A stretch of DNA of 64,000 nt from Cronobacter malonaticus LMG 23826 (GTDB taxonomy: Bacteria; Pseudomonadota; Gammaproteobacteria; Enterobacterales; Enterobacteriaceae). Shown in pieces: positions 55,540-63,525 of this stretch. Location of the stretch: positions 3,162,001-3,226,000 of the forward strand of contig NZ_CP013940.1 in the NCBI RefSeq assembly GCF_001277215.2, read 5' to 3'. The notes beneath the pieces are model-generated. The model searched no databases. It worked only from the letters and a program-made list of their open reading frames with translations, and had not been told where the DNA came from. A program made the position numbers and the translations under genes. How positions within the stretch are numbered: the first letter of the stretch is position 1; every line of letters starts with the position of its first letter.

Positions 55540-56793
55540 TTATTCAAATTTGAAATAACCTGATCCATTAACATGCAAATCGAGGTAATATTCAATTATC
55601 CAAATTGCTGATAACTTAATAGTAAGTTTATTACAGAGATCAAGATAACGCGAGTAAGAAATATCATGTTGAGCCCCCGTGCCTCCACTCCTATACATTA
55701 CTTTTTCGCCATCATACCAAATAGATGCGTGATGAGAACCATTCCTAATAGACGACTCTAAGTCATCTTCTGCAAAGGCTTTAAATAGAACGTTATCTTT
55801 AAATGGATTTGCCTTATTGGCTTTGTTAACTTCTAAGTATTTAGAAAGAGACATGGTTTTAAACTGATCATATTTCCTCCCATCCATTATATTATTAAGA
55901 CAAGCTAAAATAGTCATGTTAGAAGTTAGTGCTTCATATACATCCCCATAATACAACTTTATCTGATCAAACCCTTTAGATGAAACAATCAAATCATCAA
56001 CATCATGATCTATTCTTGAATAGAGAGCTATTTGCCCAAAGTGATCTCTGTATCGAAAATAATCAGAAAGAGCATTTATATATCTATATTGATTCTGCTC
56101 TTTCAGCTCCTGATTCCAATAAATTAAAAAATCAGTAAAAACACTCTTATCACGTTTATCAATTTCGTCGATTATAGGCCTGACGATATTGGTTATTTTG
56201 GGGTAAAAAAGAGAATCAAAAAACTCATGAATAATATAATACTCAGGATATCCTACGCCCGATTCATAAACGATCACCTGCTCTGATGAGAGAGGATGCC
56301 CGTCAATCTCGACATTCATATCTTTGTTTCTTTGTTGCATGTATTGTTGAACAAATCTGTTTGCCTTTACATTATCTTTATGCAACGTTCCCATCATCCC
56401 TTTAATTAAACTCCATTTATAAGGGGCAAAAGGTATATCAAACTGATTAGCCACACTCTGCATTCTCCCTTGGATAAATCGCATATGTGGTGAGATTAAT
56501 TGAGTTAAATGTATAGATGGAAAAGATAAGGGATTGTGTAAATCATCCTTATCGAATGCACAATTCGGGTGGAAATTCATAACCTCTACCTCATCTACCC
56601 CCCATAATAATGTGCAATTTTCAACCACCTCGATATGCGCCTCAGGGGCTTTTGCTTTAAGTGCAAAAACTATATTCGCATTGCAATTTGAGCAGTCAAA
56701 GTAGTGTTTTTGGTAACCATCGAAACCGACTCCTACCCTTAACCTATATATATGTGAGCATAAATTACACTTTAGACACTGACTAATAACCAT
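55540..56793 (-). CDS. Zinc-ribbon protein with HEPN-like Rx4H motif, putative defence RNase
   Basis: I do not recognise a named family. Visible in the 417 residues: an N-terminal zinc ribbon with two CxxC pairs (C9/C12 and C34/C37), a long helical middle, and near the C-terminus RNGSHH (R350-N351 to H355), the Arg-polar-x3-His motif of HEPN ribonucleases, followed by long helices. HEPN proteins with extra sensor domains are common abortive-infection effectors (e.g. ApeA-type). The AT-rich base use and the next-door regulator and ATPase fit a defence locus. The start at 56793 fits the first Cys pair. Function is inference. Confidence 0.65.
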   Translation of the reverse strand: MVISQCLKCNLCSHIYRLRVGVGFDGYQKHYFDCSNCNANIVFALKAKAPEAHIEVVENCTLLWGVDEVEVMNFHPNCAFDKDDLHNPLSFPSIHLTQLISPHMRFIQGRMQSVANQFDIPFAPYKWSLIKGMMGTLHKDNVKANRFVQQYMQQRNKDMNVEIDGHPLSSEQVIVYESGVGYPEYYIIHEFFDSLFYPKITNIVRPIIDEIDKRDKSVFTDFLIYWNQELKEQNQYRYINALSDYFRYRDHFGQIALYSRIDHDVDDLIVSSKGFDQIKLYYGDVYEALTSNMTILACLNNIMDGRKYDQFKTMSLSKYLEVNKANKANPFKDNVLFKAFAEDDLESSIRNGSHHASIWYDGEKVMYRSGGTGAQHDISYSRYLDLCNKLTIKLSAIWIIEYYLDLHVNGSGYFKFE

Positions 56794-57159
56794 AGATACC
56801 TCACCATTATTATGTTATGTGCAATCAATAATTTTCTAATAATTTTCTTGGCAACTACCAACCCATTCGAGATGGATAAGTCATTATAAAATAAATATAT
56901 CAATAACTTAGATCGATATATGGATAAGTTTGGCCTTACTTGCGGTATATCATGAAAACCCACTTATATTGCGATTCTTTTGAACATGACCTCACCCGCA
57001 AAAAACCAAAATACCACTGTAAAGCCTATGTAACGCACCTGTATTTTGTTGTTTTACGAATTTTCATTGAAGATAGAGGCTCAATTAATTGACGATCACC
57101 ATTACCAACGGTTAGCGTTTATTCATATAGTTATAAGAGTTTCTAAACTTACACTGGCG
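56794..57159. other. Noncoding region between HEPN-like and XRE genes
   Basis: About 365 AT-rich bases upstream of the HEPN-like gene and downstream of the XRE gene. It should contain the promoter of the HEPN-like gene. I see no supportable gene or repeat. Confidence 0.4.
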
Positions 57160-57624
57160 TTACTTTTTCAGTTTGTCCCATCGCACTGCCGAAACAATGC
57201 CCCAGTTGCCGCTAGGATTGGGCCTACGCCATTTTGCTGTCTCCATGCTACGCAGATACTCAAGAGCCTCGGAAAACGTGCCAAAACGCTTCTGAGCCGC
57301 TTTATCACCTACGCCAAACGAACCATCGCGACTGCTCGCAAGTCCAGGATTAAAGCACGAGCCATCGGCCGCGTATGGAACCAACAGTTCCGGGTCGTCA
57401 TCTTTAGATGAGTCAGACGCTAATAACTGCCACGGCTCAACACTCAGAGCGTTAGCCAGCACCTCAATCGCATCAAGAGACGCGTTGGAGCCACCACGTT
57501 CAATACGACTCATATAACTACGAGCGAACCCACACCGATCAGCAAACGCTTCTTGGCTCATTCCTGTGGCAATGCGCAGTTCTTTTACCCGCTCGCCAAA
57601 CTGTATTCTCAAGGTCTTTTTCAT
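57160..57624 (-). CDS. XRE-family transcriptional regulator
   Basis: The ATG at 57624 gives 154 residues with an N-terminal helix-turn-helix (FGERVKELRIATGMSQEAFA ... SYMSRIERGGSNASLDAIEVLA, residues ~8-65) and a short C-terminal domain with WGIVSAVRWDKLKK. An upstream extension is not protein-like. It resembles controller proteins of phage or defence loci. It lies between the HEPN-like gene (same strand, downstream) and a divergent membrane protein gene, so it may control both. Confidence 0.85.
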   Translation of the reverse strand: MKKTLRIQFGERVKELRIATGMSQEAFADRCGFARSYMSRIERGGSNASLDAIEVLANALSVEPWQLLASDSSKDDDPELLVPYAADGSCFNPGLASSRDGSFGVGDKAAQKRFGTFSEALEYLRSMETAKWRRPNPSGNWGIVSAVRWDKLKK

Positions 57625-57863
57625 GCACTGAATGTGCAGTTTTGACCACTGTAAGGCCACGCTCCATATGAGACATTTTGAATCTAAAAGCCCTATTTGT
57701 GAGCACACTCTCCCTAGCAAGAAGCCTGCATCACTACAATCAATAGGTTCAAAATGAATACTGATAGTGACAAATAAAATCAGAACCGTAAGATGGTCAT
57801 CACGGGTTATGTGTCTCCAGCATTCACTACAAGACGTGATGTTGTTTGGCAAATGAGGAAATC

Positions 57864-58361
57864 ATGACGGGATCAGACTTTATATTACCGATGGCAGCGG
57901 GAGCCGTGCTTAGCTGGGCCAGTTACAGCATAGTTGCTCACGTTTCAATAAAACGGCAGATCAGCAGCTTACGAGCAATATCATGGGGCATTTTGGGAAC
58001 TCTCTCTTTGGTGCTGGGAGTGTGTGCGTTTTCTGCTGTGAGTGCAGAACGCACAACAGAAAAGCAAGGTGCTGTTTGCTCAGGTAATACACCGGAATGC
58101 TATGCAAAAGCGCACCACAACCCCGTCAGAGAGTGTAAGCAGGTAATGGACAAAAAAGCGACGTTTCGCCATGTGTGGCAGGAAAGTGAAGCTCAGCCGG
58201 TTTTCGAAACTTACTTGTGGCACGACGAGCAAAATAAAACGATTCAAGCATTTGGACAACAGGCTAAGGCCATTAACAGCATGAATATGCTGATACCACT
58301 GCAATACTTTTGTGTTTTTAACGCCAACACCGGGAAAGTCATCGCGGCTTCATATGAATGA
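57864..58361 (+). CDS. Small membrane protein of unknown function
   Basis: The ATG at 57864 with GAGG 5 bases upstream is preferred to a TTG at 57846. The 165 residues have two membrane segments (about 6-22 and 38-60), then a ~100-residue soluble domain with Cys residues (CSGNTPECY; ECKQVMDKK; YFCVFNANTG), probably periplasmic. Not recognised. It is divergent from the XRE gene and convergent with the large ATPase gene. Confidence 0.65.
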   Translation: MTGSDFILPMAAGAVLSWASYSIVAHVSIKRQISSLRAISWGILGTLSLVLGVCAFSAVSAERTTEKQGAVCSGNTPECYAKAHHNPVRECKQVMDKKATFRHVWQESEAQPVFETYLWHDEQNKTIQAFGQQAKAINSMNMLIPLQYFCVFNANTGKVIAASYE

Positions 58362-58392
58362 AAGCATTCAGGGGATTCTTCCCTGAATGCTT
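58362..58392. terminator. Bidirectional hairpin between convergent genes
   Basis: AAGCATTCAGGG and CCCTGAATGCTT form a perfect 12-bp stem with a 7-base loop between the membrane protein gene and the ATPase gene. Confidence 0.8.
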
Positions 58393-58401
58393 AAGGATTA
58401 A

Positions 58402-60996
58402 CTATTTTTTACTTTGAGTCGCTGCTGCTTTTTTTGCTAAATCTAAAATAAGCTCTAGATCCGCTCGAAATTCATCAGGGTTTGGTAAGGCTGTCTGTTT
58501 ATATGCAGGCTGGTCATGAGCATCAGTAATGCGATGGCATTTTGACCAGAGTTCAGAAATCGCAATACAACACTCACGCTCAAGCCCACTTAATTTATGT
58601 AAATTGCCAACTCCTATAATTTCACTGAATCTAACCACAATCCCAGCGAATATCACATCCTCAACCATTTTCTCAACCGTTGATCTCATACGGCTATATA
58701 ATCTTCGCATAGAGTTGTCTTGCTCAGCATTGGGATATATAGGCCAAGGATCTAATTGTCGAGACTCTTGTTTTAACTTTTCAACTCTAGTTTTATAGCT
58801 GACTTTGTCCCACGGTAAACCATCATAAACGCAGCCGGAAAACTCTCCCGTCCATTGCAGGTGATGTATTAAGCTATCGACATTATTTTTCTCGGTAGCA
58901 AATATTAACTCGCTTAAAAAAGCGATATCATGCGTGAGAATTATTACCTGCCGATTTTTTGCTTCTTCAACCAATCTTGTTGCTACTCGTCTTCTTCTAT
59001 GATGATCAAGTGAAGAGACAGGATCATCAAAAATGATCCCACATGAATGGTTGGCAAGCTTTAATTCAGCAAAAAAAGATGCTAACGATACAGCCCTCTG
59101 TTCCCCTTCACTCAAAATTAAATCCACCTTATTTGAGACAGGTATATCCAAAAGCAAACTATAAAAAACCTTCCCTTTAGAAACTCTTGGTTTGAGAACT
59201 GTTTTTATATGAGAAACACCCAGTTTAAAAAATTCTTCATCCAACTCTTTTTTTAAAGAATTGCCTATTATTGAATTTGCAAAGAACTTAGATTTATCTG
59301 ATACTTTTTTTGATATTGCTGAAAAGCTAATAGAGTTAAGAGTGTTATATAACTTTAACCTACCAACTAAAGAAATTAAGCCATCTAATTTCTCCGCAAG
59401 CATAATTCGCGCTTTGAGTTCTTTACTTTCCTTTATTAGAGCGTCAATCTTTCTCTTTTTAGATGCTTGCTTATATAACCTTGCTTCACGTAACTTGCTA
59501 GCAGCCAGAAGCCTTAGCTCTGAAATTGGATTATAATCAAGTTCGATATTCACGAAGTTCTTACTGTCAATCATTGAAAGCATCGCAGTCTTTGTATTGA
59601 TAATATCTTCTTGATACTTATTAACTCTTTCAATTAATTCGCTATACTCATTACCAATTTCAATATGTATTGCAGCATTAAAACTAAAATCAAGGGTAGC
59701 AGTATATATTTTTTCTCTAGCTGTTTTTAGTGCGGATTTTCTTTCATCTAATAATTTAGATATATCATCATTAATAAACTCATTGAAGCGTAACATTCTG
59801 TCAGTTGCATCGGATATAGGTTGCTGGCATAAAACGCATTTTGCATCACTACCAACGGAGGGGAAATCATGGTCTGGATAAGCACAACTGAGTGAGTATT
59901 TTTTTGCGGACAGAAATAGATCCCTCCAGATACTTTCACCAGTATTAGGCAATAAATCATCTCCGGCCGCAAGTTTTTGCGCTGATTCATTTAATGCCTT
60001 TTCTGCATTAGTAACGCCTTCAATCAACGTTTTAAGCCTTGTCATGGCCGCGTTATTTATAAACTTACTTTGATTATTGATCCTAACGCAAAGCTCTTTT
60101 ATATGCGATACACTTTTTAGTAATTCTTTATACTTTTCCTCCGGATTTTTTTCTGCCAGAACTCTATCTAGTTCTTTATCCCTACTTAGCTCAAGATCAC
60201 TTAAAGTGGCTAAATCTCTTAATTTTACAATATCTGTTTTATGGTCCAATACTTTACATATATCAGATACACTAGTGCCATCTGTAAACACTTGAGTTAT
60301 CTCTTTATTTACATCTATAGTTTTAGCCTCGACTAAAATTTTTTCTGCTAATTTAGGAATTATTGTATTTGCAAATTCCTCAAGAATATCGAGACCGCGA
60401 GGTAAATAAGCAGCCTCGCCTTCTTTCAGATATGATGATGCACAAAGAGTATCAAAAACACTAATTGAGGACAACAATTCTGGGGAGGGTGAATTATAAG
60501 ACCATTGTAAATCGTGTTCATTCCCATTCAGAGAAATTTTAAATTTCCCGTTAGGTATATTGGATGAATAGCCAGGCAGGTTTACATTAGGGAGTATCGC
60601 ACCACCTTTATCTCGTGCTCTACATGCGTGCTTGAGAACTCGCCCGTATCCTGATTTTCCCGCACCGTTCATACCATAAATTATGGTAATCCCATTATCA
60701 CAGAATGCAATTTTTTGGTCAGGCGCAATCCTGTTCACGTGAACAAGACTACTTAGTTCTTTAATCTTAATGACTTGATCATTAACCGCTGAAACCGGAA
60801 TATGATCCTTATTTAAGGGGAGAGATTCTAATTTATCGGGGGGCAATATTTTATTTTCAATCTTTATCAATTCCAATAATTCTTCATAATCACTATCCTC
60901 CAATGAGGGAGAAGCCAATTGTCTCCTTAAGCAGTCTCTTGCCCAGAGGGGTAGCTCGGAACCAGACCATTTCAATATTTCCTGTAAGACATCCAT
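58402..60996 (-). CDS. RloC/PrrC-like AAA_13 ATPase with zinc-hook CxxC
   Basis: This 864-residue ABC/SMC-type ATPase has Walker A GMNGAGKS (108-115), coiled-coil regions, a zinc-hook-like CVLC (C387, C390), signature LSEGEQRA (628-635), Walker B GIIFDDP with D-loop SSLD (653-663) and H-loop H689. A helical C-terminal ~170 residues follow. This is the AAA_13 layout of PrrC and RloC, tRNA anticodon nucleases activated by damage or phage. R771, E775 and H800 have a spacing similar to the Arg-Glu-His triad of PrrC; this is suggestive only. It could also be another ATPase-type defence protein. Very AT-rich; transferred DNA. Confidence 0.75.
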   Translation of the reverse strand: MDVLQEILKWSGSELPLWARDCLRRQLASPSLEDSDYEELLELIKIENKILPPDKLESLPLNKDHIPVSAVNDQVIKIKELSSLVHVNRIAPDQKIAFCDNGITIIYGMNGAGKSGYGRVLKHACRARDKGGAILPNVNLPGYSSNIPNGKFKISLNGNEHDLQWSYNSPSPELLSSISVFDTLCASSYLKEGEAAYLPRGLDILEEFANTIIPKLAEKILVEAKTIDVNKEITQVFTDGTSVSDICKVLDHKTDIVKLRDLATLSDLELSRDKELDRVLAEKNPEEKYKELLKSVSHIKELCVRINNQSKFINNAAMTRLKTLIEGVTNAEKALNESAQKLAAGDDLLPNTGESIWRDLFLSAKKYSLSCAYPDHDFPSVGSDAKCVLCQQPISDATDRMLRFNEFINDDISKLLDERKSALKTAREKIYTATLDFSFNAAIHIEIGNEYSELIERVNKYQEDIINTKTAMLSMIDSKNFVNIELDYNPISELRLLAASKLREARLYKQASKKRKIDALIKESKELKARIMLAEKLDGLISLVGRLKLYNTLNSISFSAISKKVSDKSKFFANSIIGNSLKKELDEEFFKLGVSHIKTVLKPRVSKGKVFYSLLLDIPVSNKVDLILSEGEQRAVSLASFFAELKLANHSCGIIFDDPVSSLDHHRRRRVATRLVEEAKNRQVIILTHDIAFLSELIFATEKNNVDSLIHHLQWTGEFSGCVYDGLPWDKVSYKTRVEKLKQESRQLDPWPIYPNAEQDNSMRRLYSRMRSTVEKMVEDVIFAGIVVRFSEIIGVGNLHKLSGLERECCIAISELWSKCHRITDAHDQPAYKQTALPNPDEFRADLELILDLAKKAAATQSKK

Positions 60997-61257
60997 GATA
61001 GCCTCTAACAGTTATTTTTATAGATAAGAATTGCCACCTATCTTTCATATAATAGCGTTGATAGGGAATTTAATAAGCAATTCATAAGGTTAGACTGTAT
61101 CGCATCCACCGAAGACATTGGAACAAAGAAGAACACGCTCTTCAATTTAATTTAACTCTCTCATAAACATCGACATATGCGACACTGTTATGTTTTAAGT
61201 GAAGAATTCATTTAACGCAACCGAAAGCATTTTAAACTGAGTCTATTCTTTCACATT
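60997..61257. other. Intergenic region upstream of the ATPase gene
   Basis: About 260 AT-rich bases with the presumed promoter of the leftward ATPase gene. No gene seen. Confidence 0.4.
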
Positions 61258-61434
61258 TTATCCTAACCTACTGATTATTCGATGAACCTGAGATAATCGC
61301 CAAGTCCCAGCATGAGACGTAGTTATGCCCAAATGATTAAGTGCATTGGTAATCTTTCTCTGAGATAAGCCCTGCGGTCTGAAAGTTAGAACCGCTATAC
61401 AACGAGTTGTCGCCCAAGGGCTTCGAGAAGCAAT
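61258..61434 (-). pseudogene. C-terminal remnant of a serine recombinase
   Basis: On the minus strand this encodes GLSQRKITNALNHLGITTSH followed by AGTWRLSQVHRIISRLG and a stop, the typical C-terminal end of resolvase/invertase-type recombinases. No catalytic domain is attached, and no start codon is visible. It is a relic of a recombinase gene. Confidence 0.65.
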
Positions 61435-61440
61435 AAACGT

Positions 61441-61833
61441 TTAAAGCAATGCGGCTATAGTTGCTCTGGAAACGCCGTATTCGCGCGCTAAAGCACTGAC
61501 ACTAGTTCCATTATTCTTTTTCTCGATAATCGCTCTACCGGCTTCTGGGGCGATTCTCGACGGTCTTCCCAGCTTCTTACCTTCGGCTTTTGCCCGAGAA
61601 AAGCCCGCTTTCAACAGGTCACGTTCCATCTCAGCAACCGCTGCCAGTAACGACATTAGCAGCTTACCGACAGCAAAAATGAGATCAATTGTTCCAAGCT
61701 GGTGGACGATCACCTTGATACCTCGATCAGATAAAAATCGGACTGACTGGAGCACATCAATAGCATCGCGCCTCAGACGGTCGAGTTTTTCCACTACAGG
61801 TGTAGTGAAATAGCACGCTAGATCACTACACAT
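61441..61833 (-). pseudogene. Serine recombinase (resolvase/invertase) fragment lacking N-terminus
   Basis: The 130 codons keep the middle and end of a resolvase/invertase: KLDRLRRDAIDVLQSVRFL, IDLIFAVGKLLMSLLAAVAE, then GRPS and a helix-turn-helix. The N-terminal strand with the catalytic serine is gone, and some residues after MERDLL are deleted (expected VERTQ). Therefore inactive, though it might still bind DNA. Confidence 0.8.
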
Positions 61834-61855
61834 AAAATCGGCCCAAAGTGTAGTA
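61792..61855. repeat. Cluster of CACTACA / TGTAGTG repeats
   Basis: CACTACA-GG-TGTAGTG at 61792-61807 is a perfect palindrome. Another CACTACA lies at 61824-61830, and GTGTAGT at 61848-61854. The repeats lie between two recombinase genes and may be binding sites for them or an operator. Confidence 0.55.
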
Positions 61856-61911
61856 ATTTGCCTTCAATTAAGTAACACAGTGTTGTATATTAAAGCTCGA
61901 AAGGCAAATTA
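61854..61911. repeat. Nested inverted repeat upstream of the intact resolvase gene
   Basis: TAATTTGCCTT (61854-61864) and AAGGCAAATTA (61901-61911) are perfect inverted repeats around a 36-base spacer, with a smaller palindrome AACAC-A-GTGTT (61874-61884) inside. This resembles a res-like recombination site or an operator of the resolvase gene that starts 19 bases later. Confidence 0.65.
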
Positions 61912-61929
61912 CCACAACAAGGGTAAGCT

Positions 61930-62472
61930 ATGGCTAATATCGGTTATGTTCGTGTATCAAGTGTTCAGCAGAACACAGAGCGCCAGTTAAACGGCGTTGT
62001 GCTCGATAAAGTCTTTGAAGAAAAAAGCAGCGGCAAAAACACCGACCGAGCACAATTTGCCGCAATGATGGACTATTTGCGGGAGGGCGATGTGTTGCAC
62101 GTTCATAGCATTGACCGCCTTTGCCGTAATACTGCTGACCTACTGGCAACCGTCGAAAAGCTGGCACAGCGCGGCGTTGTGGTGCAGTTTCATAAAGAGG
62201 GTTTTAAAACTGGCGACAATAACCCTGTAGGCAACATGATGTTAACCGTATTGGCTGCCGTGGCACAGATGGAACGCGAAACGATGCTACAGCGCCAGAA
62301 AGAGGGCTATGAAGCAGCAAAAGCAGCAGGGCGTATTGCCGGACGAGGTAAAAGTGCCACAATCGATCGGGAAGCGGTCAAGGCTGATTTAACCTCTGGT
62401 CTATCCATCCGCAAGGCCGCCGAGAAACACGGGATAAGCACAAAAACGGTCATGACCATCAAGTCAGAATAA
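61930..62472 (+). CDS. Serine recombinase, resolvase/invertase family
   Basis: The 180-residue protein is complete: YVRVSSVQQNTERQL with the catalytic Ser (about S10), the conserved DRLCRNTADLL with Arg residues, the long E-helix (MMLTVLAAVAQMERE), and a C-terminal helix-turn-helix (SIRKAAEKHGISTKTVMTI). It cuts and rejoins DNA at short inverted-repeat sites, for inversion or resolution. AAGGGTAAGCT lies before the ATG. Closed by a strong terminator. Confidence 0.93.
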   Translation: MANIGYVRVSSVQQNTERQLNGVVLDKVFEEKSSGKNTDRAQFAAMMDYLREGDVLHVHSIDRLCRNTADLLATVEKLAQRGVVVQFHKEGFKTGDNNPVGNMMLTVLAAVAQMERETMLQRQKEGYEAAKAAGRIAGRGKSATIDREAVKADLTSGLSIRKAAEKHGISTKTVMTIKSE

Positions 62473-62491
62473 AGGCCACCACGCCTCACAG

Positions 62492-62519
62492 AACGCCACC
62501 ATATTGCTATGGTGGCGTT
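62492..62519 (+). terminator. Terminator after the resolvase gene
   Basis: AACGCCACCAT and ATGGTGGCGTT form a perfect 11-bp stem with a 6-base loop followed by TTTTG. Confidence 0.9.
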
Positions 62520-62692
62520 TTTGCATCCTGATTATATAACGCACCACCGATATAGTCAGAACGCTCCATGGCAGCAAAACCATGCAAGTTTCAACATTCC
62601 ACTCGAGCTAAAACTTATATTAGTGAATATATACATTTGCTTTTATATGTTACAGGTATATAGTTTCATGAGTTATTATTTCGAGGTGAAAC

Positions 62693-63175
62693 ATGAAAAA
62701 GATCTTAAAAACGCGCAATGCAGAGCTTGCCGGGATTGGGCGCACATCATTCCGGTTAGAAGACACCACATGGACAGCGCTCGATATGCTGGCGGCAAAG
62801 CGCGGGATTCGTTGGCAGGATTGGGCGAGTGAAGTGTTGGCGACACAGCCTGATGCGCCAAACAGGACAGCTCTGATACGTGCAGCACTGGCTGATGAGT
62901 TAATGGCTGAGCGAATTGTTCCCCTCACGGAAGCTGGATCAGTCGAAGCAGGCGCCCATCATGAGATTATCGGCAACGGCTACTGGCGGATTAATGACGA
63001 GCAACTCCAGAGCGAGCTAGACGGCGCAACCATCGTCACCCGTGATAACTCATTTGCGGCGTTTACCTTACTGACTGGTTACAGAGACAAAAGCTACGGC
63101 GGATCACCATTCGTGATCATCCAGAACGAGCTACGCGGTCAGCTACATCTCATGATCGCTCCAGACGTTGATTAA
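62693..63175 (+). CDS. Ribbon-helix-helix domain protein
   Basis: The 160-residue protein has an N-terminal RHH_4-like region (RTSFRLEDTTWTALDMLAAK; WQDWASEVLA) and a C-terminal domain of unknown type (ADELMAERIVPLTEAG ... GATIVTRDNSFAAFTLL). AGGTGAAAC before the ATG gives moderate support for the start. Probably a regulator of the following genes, in the same direction with 10 bases between. Confidence 0.7.
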   Translation: MKKILKTRNAELAGIGRTSFRLEDTTWTALDMLAAKRGIRWQDWASEVLATQPDAPNRTALIRAALADELMAERIVPLTEAGSVEAGAHHEIIGNGYWRINDEQLQSELDGATIVTRDNSFAAFTLLTGYRDKSYGGSPFVIIQNELRGQLHLMIAPDVD

Positions 63176-63185
63176 GGAGGAAACA

Positions 63186-63515
63186 ATGAAAGTTAAAACA
63201 CTTCCAGCAAGTGAGACGGCTTACTTTTTGAGAGCCAAGCTGGGCAACGTCAGGGCATGGGATGATTTATTAGCGGATATGCGGCGCGGAAGGGCTAGCT
63301 ATCACGGTGAGTTCTTATTTCCTGTCGGAAGGTATTCCGCCACTCGCCCCCCTCGCCCGGTTTATCTATTTAGTGAAGTATGTGAGTTCGTCGAAAAAGT
63401 CTCACGCCTTTGCCCTCCCCCCGCCAAGCCGCACATGCTGTCTATTCTTGAGGTTGACATTGACCTCACCGATAAGCGGCATTGGAGCGTTCGCCCTCCA
63501 ATAGCGACAAGCTGA
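63186..63515 (+). CDS. Hypothetical protein, second of a small operon
   Basis: The ATG at 63186 has a very good AGGAGG 6 bases upstream. The 109 residues (LPASETAYFLRAKLGNVRAW; SYHGEFLFPVGRY; LSILEVDIDLTDKRHW) have no domain I know. A TTG at 63168 is a weaker start. The position between an RHH gene and a larger gene suggests an accessory protein of a plasmid- or phage-like module. Confidence 0.6.
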   Translation: MKVKTLPASETAYFLRAKLGNVRAWDDLLADMRRGRASYHGEFLFPVGRYSATRPPRPVYLFSEVCEFVEKVSRLCPPPAKPHMLSILEVDIDLTDKRHWSVRPPIATS

Positions 63516-63525
63516 AAGGCTGGCA

